64,000 bases of DNA from Rhynchopus sp. YZ270_cl-10 (lineage: Eukaryota; Euglenozoa; Diplonemea; Diplonemida; Diplonemidae), in assembly GCA_964035575.1 (NCBI GenBank), contig OZ037916.1:744001-808000 (forward strand), written 5' to 3'. The notes below the pieces were generated by a model. The model was not told where the DNA came from, made no database searches, and saw only the letters and a program-made list of their open reading frames with translations. A program made the translations under genes and the position numbers. Each line of letters opens with the position of its first letter. Positions within the stretch are counted from its first letter, which is position 1. Shown in pieces: positions 61,528 through 64,000 of this stretch.

Positions 61528-62280
61528 ATGCCGGGTAAAAAGAAGGGAGCAAAGCGAAAGGCCTCTGAGCGAGAGGAGGCCGCACCTACCACCACACCAG
61601 CAGCAACACCAGCAGCAGCAGCAGCAGCAACAACCCCTGCACCGGAATTAAGCAAAAGCCAGCGGAAGAAGCAGCGCAAGCTCGAACAAAACGCGTCTGC
61701 AGCAGCAACCACGACGGAGGATGTGAGCGACATCTTTGCCTCGCTGAAGGGGAAGAAGAAGGCAGCTGCCACCGAGGCGACCGACACAGACGCCGCACCA
61801 CAACCGGTCCCCGGCGGCAAGCCCTACATCACAGGCCCACACCGCGGCTACATCCCTGCAGGTGGCAACCTCGCCTCCGGGCGCTACACCATCGAGGACG
61901 CAAAGGCACGCGCCCTCAAGAACCCCGGCTGTCTCGGATTCACCTACGAAGGACGCCCCGGGGCTGACAAGAAGGTGCTGATCTGGCTGAAGAACAAATA
62001 CCCCCTGAAGCTCGACGAGCCGGAAGGGAAGTGGACGACCTACCGTGTGTGCAACCGGGTATGTGTTCCCCCCCCTCTCAACCCTTTTTGTTACCATTTT
62101 TTTTCCCATCCACAGGAAGCGATCGGAGGAGACATGTTCATGGACCTGCGTGGGGAGGGGACAGTGTCATCACAGAAGATGACCCGTGATGGATTAAAGG
62201 TCTTTGCGGCGGATCAGCTCGTCACAGACTCCGGAGGCTTCACGAAGCAGTGCCCGTTTGATTGTCAATGCTGTTTTTAG
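61528..62280 (+). CDS. DUF1764-type protein with an inserted domain
   Basis: Exons 61528-62058 and 62116-62280; the 57-bp GTATGT...CACAG intron lacks stops and is a multiple of three, but removing it fits the conserved tail. 231 residues after splicing. An Ala/Thr/Lys-rich head carries KSQRKKQRKLEQ and then DVSDIFASLKGKKK; the end is DGLKVFAADQL and QCPFDCQCCF. These two halves match DUF1764, a eukaryotic family of unknown function that starts with an (E/D)xDDIF-Lys-rich motif and ends CPFDC-CCF. Between them, about 75 residues (PHRGYIPAGGNL, NPGCLGFTYEGRP, KVLIWLKNKY) form an extra domain that recalls PAN/WSC-like small folds. I do not know of such an insertion. The basic head suggests nuclear or nucleolar location. 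Confidence 0.78.
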   Translation: MPGKKKGAKRKASEREEAAPTTTPAATPAAAAAATTPAPELSKSQRKKQRKLEQNASAAATTTEDVSDIFASLKGKKKAAATEATDTDAAPQPVPGGKPYITGPHRGYIPAGGNLASGRYTIEDAKARALKNPGCLGFTYEGRPGADKKVLIWLKNKYPLKLDEPEGKWTTYRVCNRVCVPPPLNPFCYHFFSHPQEAIGGDMFMDLRGEGTVSSQKMTRDGLKVFAADQLVTDSGGFTKQCPFDCQCCF

Positions 62281-62481
62281 CTTCGTCCTATGGGGGTAAA
62301 TGGGAGAGGTGCTTTGGTTCAAACACTAGCCGCACAATGCAACCAAAACAAAAACACCTCTTGAAAAGGGCTGTGTGTGTCCTGTCAGGCCTGTGGTGGC
62401 TTCATCTCATTTTTTTGAAGTTTTCTTTTCGTGATGTGAAGCTTTTAGATCATCTTACGAAACTTTATCTCTTTTTTAACA

Positions 62482-62555
62482 CTCCGGGGGTTCGATAACC
62501 CCGCGGAGAGTGTCAGTGCTCTGCGTCCCAGGGGCGTTTTGCACTATCAACTTCA
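62482..62555 (+). repeat. CAGAGG hairpin module with T-arm-like leader
   Basis: CCGGGGGTTCGATAACCCCG forms a leader hairpin; then GTCAGTGCTCTGCGTCCCAG, GGGCGTTTTGCACTATCAAC. Followed 5 bp later by a GATGTG module. Confidence 0.75.
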
Positions 62556-62787
62556 CTTTTAAAGATGTGTGCACGAAAGGCACATTCAGCTATTCACATT
62601 TTTTATTTTGCGCAATTCTAACAGCGCCCAGTCACATTTCCGGTGCCTGAGTCCACATGGGGCATTTCTTTTGCGCCCTTCTATTTTCACTGATATTCCG
62701 ATCGATCATGGAAGCAACCCACTTTTTTTTTTGTATTTTTTCCCGACTTCCCACCTGAAAAACCCCCTCCTCAAACCCCTCCTCACA

Positions 62788-62788
62788 G
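62788..62788 (+). promoter_or_regulatory. Candidate spliced-leader acceptor
   Basis: CCCCCTCCTCAAACCCCTCCTCACAG ends here, 17 bases before the ATG at 62806. Confidence 0.5.
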
Positions 62789-62805
62789 AACCATCCTTTG
62801 TCAAA

Positions 62806-64000
62806 ATGAGTGAAATAGAAACATTATTGAGTGTGTATGAGAGTCATTGCAAGCTGCTGAGTGTAAAGCCGAATTCATGTTTGGTTCGCATGCTTTTGGG
62901 TGAGACCGGGAAGGACTTGGGCACGATTGATGTGAGCCGCAACTATCTTGGTGAGCGCGGCTTTCAGGCGTTCCTCGAGGTCGTCCGGAACGCTGTCGAC
63001 GTCAATACGCTACGCCTCGTTGGCAACGGCCTCACCAACGACGCGGTCACATCCCTGGCACGTGTCCTCGGATCCCACCCAGGGATCAAAACAATAGATG
63101 TCCGTAACAATCAGCTGACCCTCCCCTCTGCGCTTGCCCTTCTCTCGATGCTCCGCAAGAACGTCAACATCACGTCTGTCTGTGTAGACGACACCTTCAT
63201 CGATGAGCGTGCTAAGATGAAGATCCTTCGAGCATTAGAACGCAACGTCAAGCTTCAAAACCGCGCCGGGAAGGAGGGCCGCCACGAAGAAAGCCCCTTT
63301 GAGCGTGTCCGTCGGGAGTACGATGAGCGCAAAACCAAAAAGCGCAAGGACACAGAAGGAGACCCCCTTGCGACAATTGATATGCATCTGCGTCGCAAAT
63401 CGCCTCTCATCCCGAAACGTGATTCTTCAGGATGGGCTGTCCTTAATATATGGATTTCTGCGACCGAAACCGACTTCCTCTCAGAGCTGAAGCTGATCCA
63501 CCACCACATCATCCCCGAAATGAACGAAGCCTTGAAGAGCAGGAAGGTGTACCTCCTGCCGTACGCCGCACATCATGAACAGTACCCCACTACTTTCCTC
63601 AGCGAGGCTCCCGAGGCTGCCCCTACCCTTGAGACGAAGAACACACAGATCAACACTGGAAGCAAGACGTTGCTGTCGGAACGCTTGACGTTGATAGATT
63701 TGTGTGCTCCAGTCTTTGTCATGCTTGCAGGCGATAAGCATGGACCGGTACCTCGGTATGTGGCACCGTATTATGCCAACTCAGACACAAACAACGTCAA
63801 TTTTGAACCCATGGCGATGATTGAAAACGGCTACGGCGGTGTCAGCGCTGTGCACGCAGAGACAGCCACCCCCACTGCCGCAAAGGCGCTGCGTTCGCAG
63901 AAGGAATCCCAGGCAGCGTTATACTTCCTCCGGGAAAACTGGCGTTGTTTGAAAGTCCCCGAAGGTCTCGTTGAAGCTGTCTCAGACGACTGTACCTATC
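62806..64000 (+). CDS. LRR-DUF4062 protein (STAND-type), cut by the window end
   Basis: 398 codons are visible and the frame is still open at 64000. Residues about 1-150 are ribonuclease-inhibitor-type LRRs: TIDVSRNYLGERG, TLRLVGNGLTNDAV, TIDVRNNQLTLPS. A basic linker (about 155-205) follows. Residues about 210-325 resemble DUF4062, the TIR-like domain in front of NACHT/STAND ATPases: VLNIWISATETDF, then IIPEMNEALKSRKVYLLPY, and after an insert LTLIDLCAPVFVMLAGDKHG and VPRYV. In NPHP3, NWD1 and TEP1 this domain precedes a NACHT or AAA module and then TPR or WD repeats, so a P-loop is expected beyond the window. The LRRs at the N-terminus are the unusual part. Roles of relatives span cilia (NPHP3) and signalling. 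Confidence 0.72.
   Translation, partial: MSEIETLLSVYESHCKLLSVKPNSCLVRMLLGETGKDLGTIDVSRNYLGERGFQAFLEVVRNAVDVNTLRLVGNGLTNDAVTSLARVLGSHPGIKTIDVRNNQLTLPSALALLSMLRKNVNITSVCVDDTFIDERAKMKILRALERNVKLQNRAGKEGRHEESPFERVRREYDERKTKKRKDTEGDPLATIDMHLRRKSPLIPKRDSSGWAVLNIWISATETDFLSELKLIHHHIIPEMNEALKSRKVYLLPYAAHHEQYPTTFLSEAPEAAPTLETKNTQINTGSKTLLSERLTLIDLCAPVFVMLAGDKHGPVPRYVAPYYANSDTNNVNFEPMAMIENGYGGVSAVHAETATPTAAKALRSQKESQAALYFLRENWRCLKVPEGLVEAVSDDCTY

Larger units (their letters stand above)
62281..62805. other. Intergenic region with modules
   Basis: CTAAGC-like remnant at about 62430-62465, CAGAGG-family module with GGGGGTTCGATAACCCCG leader at 62482-62555, GATGTG module directly after it at 62561-62595, then a C/T-rich tract ending CCTCACAG at 62788. 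Confidence 0.55.

Overview
The window looks like nuclear DNA of a flagellate protist, most likely a euglenozoan and best guess a diplonemid (inference, moderate confidence). All 18 gene models lie on the + strand. Most start shortly after a pyrimidine tract ending in AG, as expected for polycistronic transcription with spliced-leader trans-splicing. Eight genes also carry GT-AG introns (12 in all); all begin GTAT and most are 47-75 bp. Kinetoplastids almost lack introns and dinoflagellates often use other donors, so a diplonemid fits best. No spliced-leader RNA, rRNA or tRNA gene was found to confirm this.

Layout. 1-12.5 kb: a giant coiled-coil protein, an RPGRIP1-type transition-zone protein with two C2-like domains, and an ankyrin protein. 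12.5-22.9 kb: a gene desert packed with small DNA transposons and short repeats. 22.9-23.4 kb: a TMEM50/Vps68 membrane protein. 23.4-27.9 kb: repeats again. 27.9-32.5 kb: a kinesin whose last exon lies behind a 2-kb intron that holds a transposon. 32.6-33.9 kb: a piggyBac-like non-autonomous element. 35.9-57.8 kb: the gene-dense part, with a small unknown protein, a GRIP-domain golgin, an LRR/EF-hand protein, a DRC8 (EFCAB2)-like protein, a coiled-coil protein, a BspA-like repeat protein, a GH20 hexosaminidase, an ESRP/fusilli-like exonuclease-fold plus RRM protein, a propeller-like protein, a small tail-anchored-like protein and PEX11. 57.8-61.5 kb: repeats. 61.5-64 kb: a DUF1764 protein and the start of an LRR-DUF4062 protein that runs off the window.

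The genes form no single pathway. Several are ciliary or cytoskeletal (RPGRIP1-like, DRC8-like, kinesin, coiled coils); others serve Golgi tethering, peroxisome/glycosome division, lysosomal glycan breakdown and RNA binding.

The most unusual material lies between the genes. Four families of about 35-50-nt hairpin modules recur dozens of times, and every copy I saw is in the same orientation as the genes. Their stems differ between families, but the loop (ACGAGAGG or CAGAGG) and a pyrimidine-rich 3' tail are shared. Around them sit many non-autonomous inverted-repeat elements: three with exact 9-bp target duplications (Mutator-like), one with TTAA and CCCTTT ends (piggyBac-like), a TA-flanked pair, and several MITE families. 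Two of these lie inside introns.
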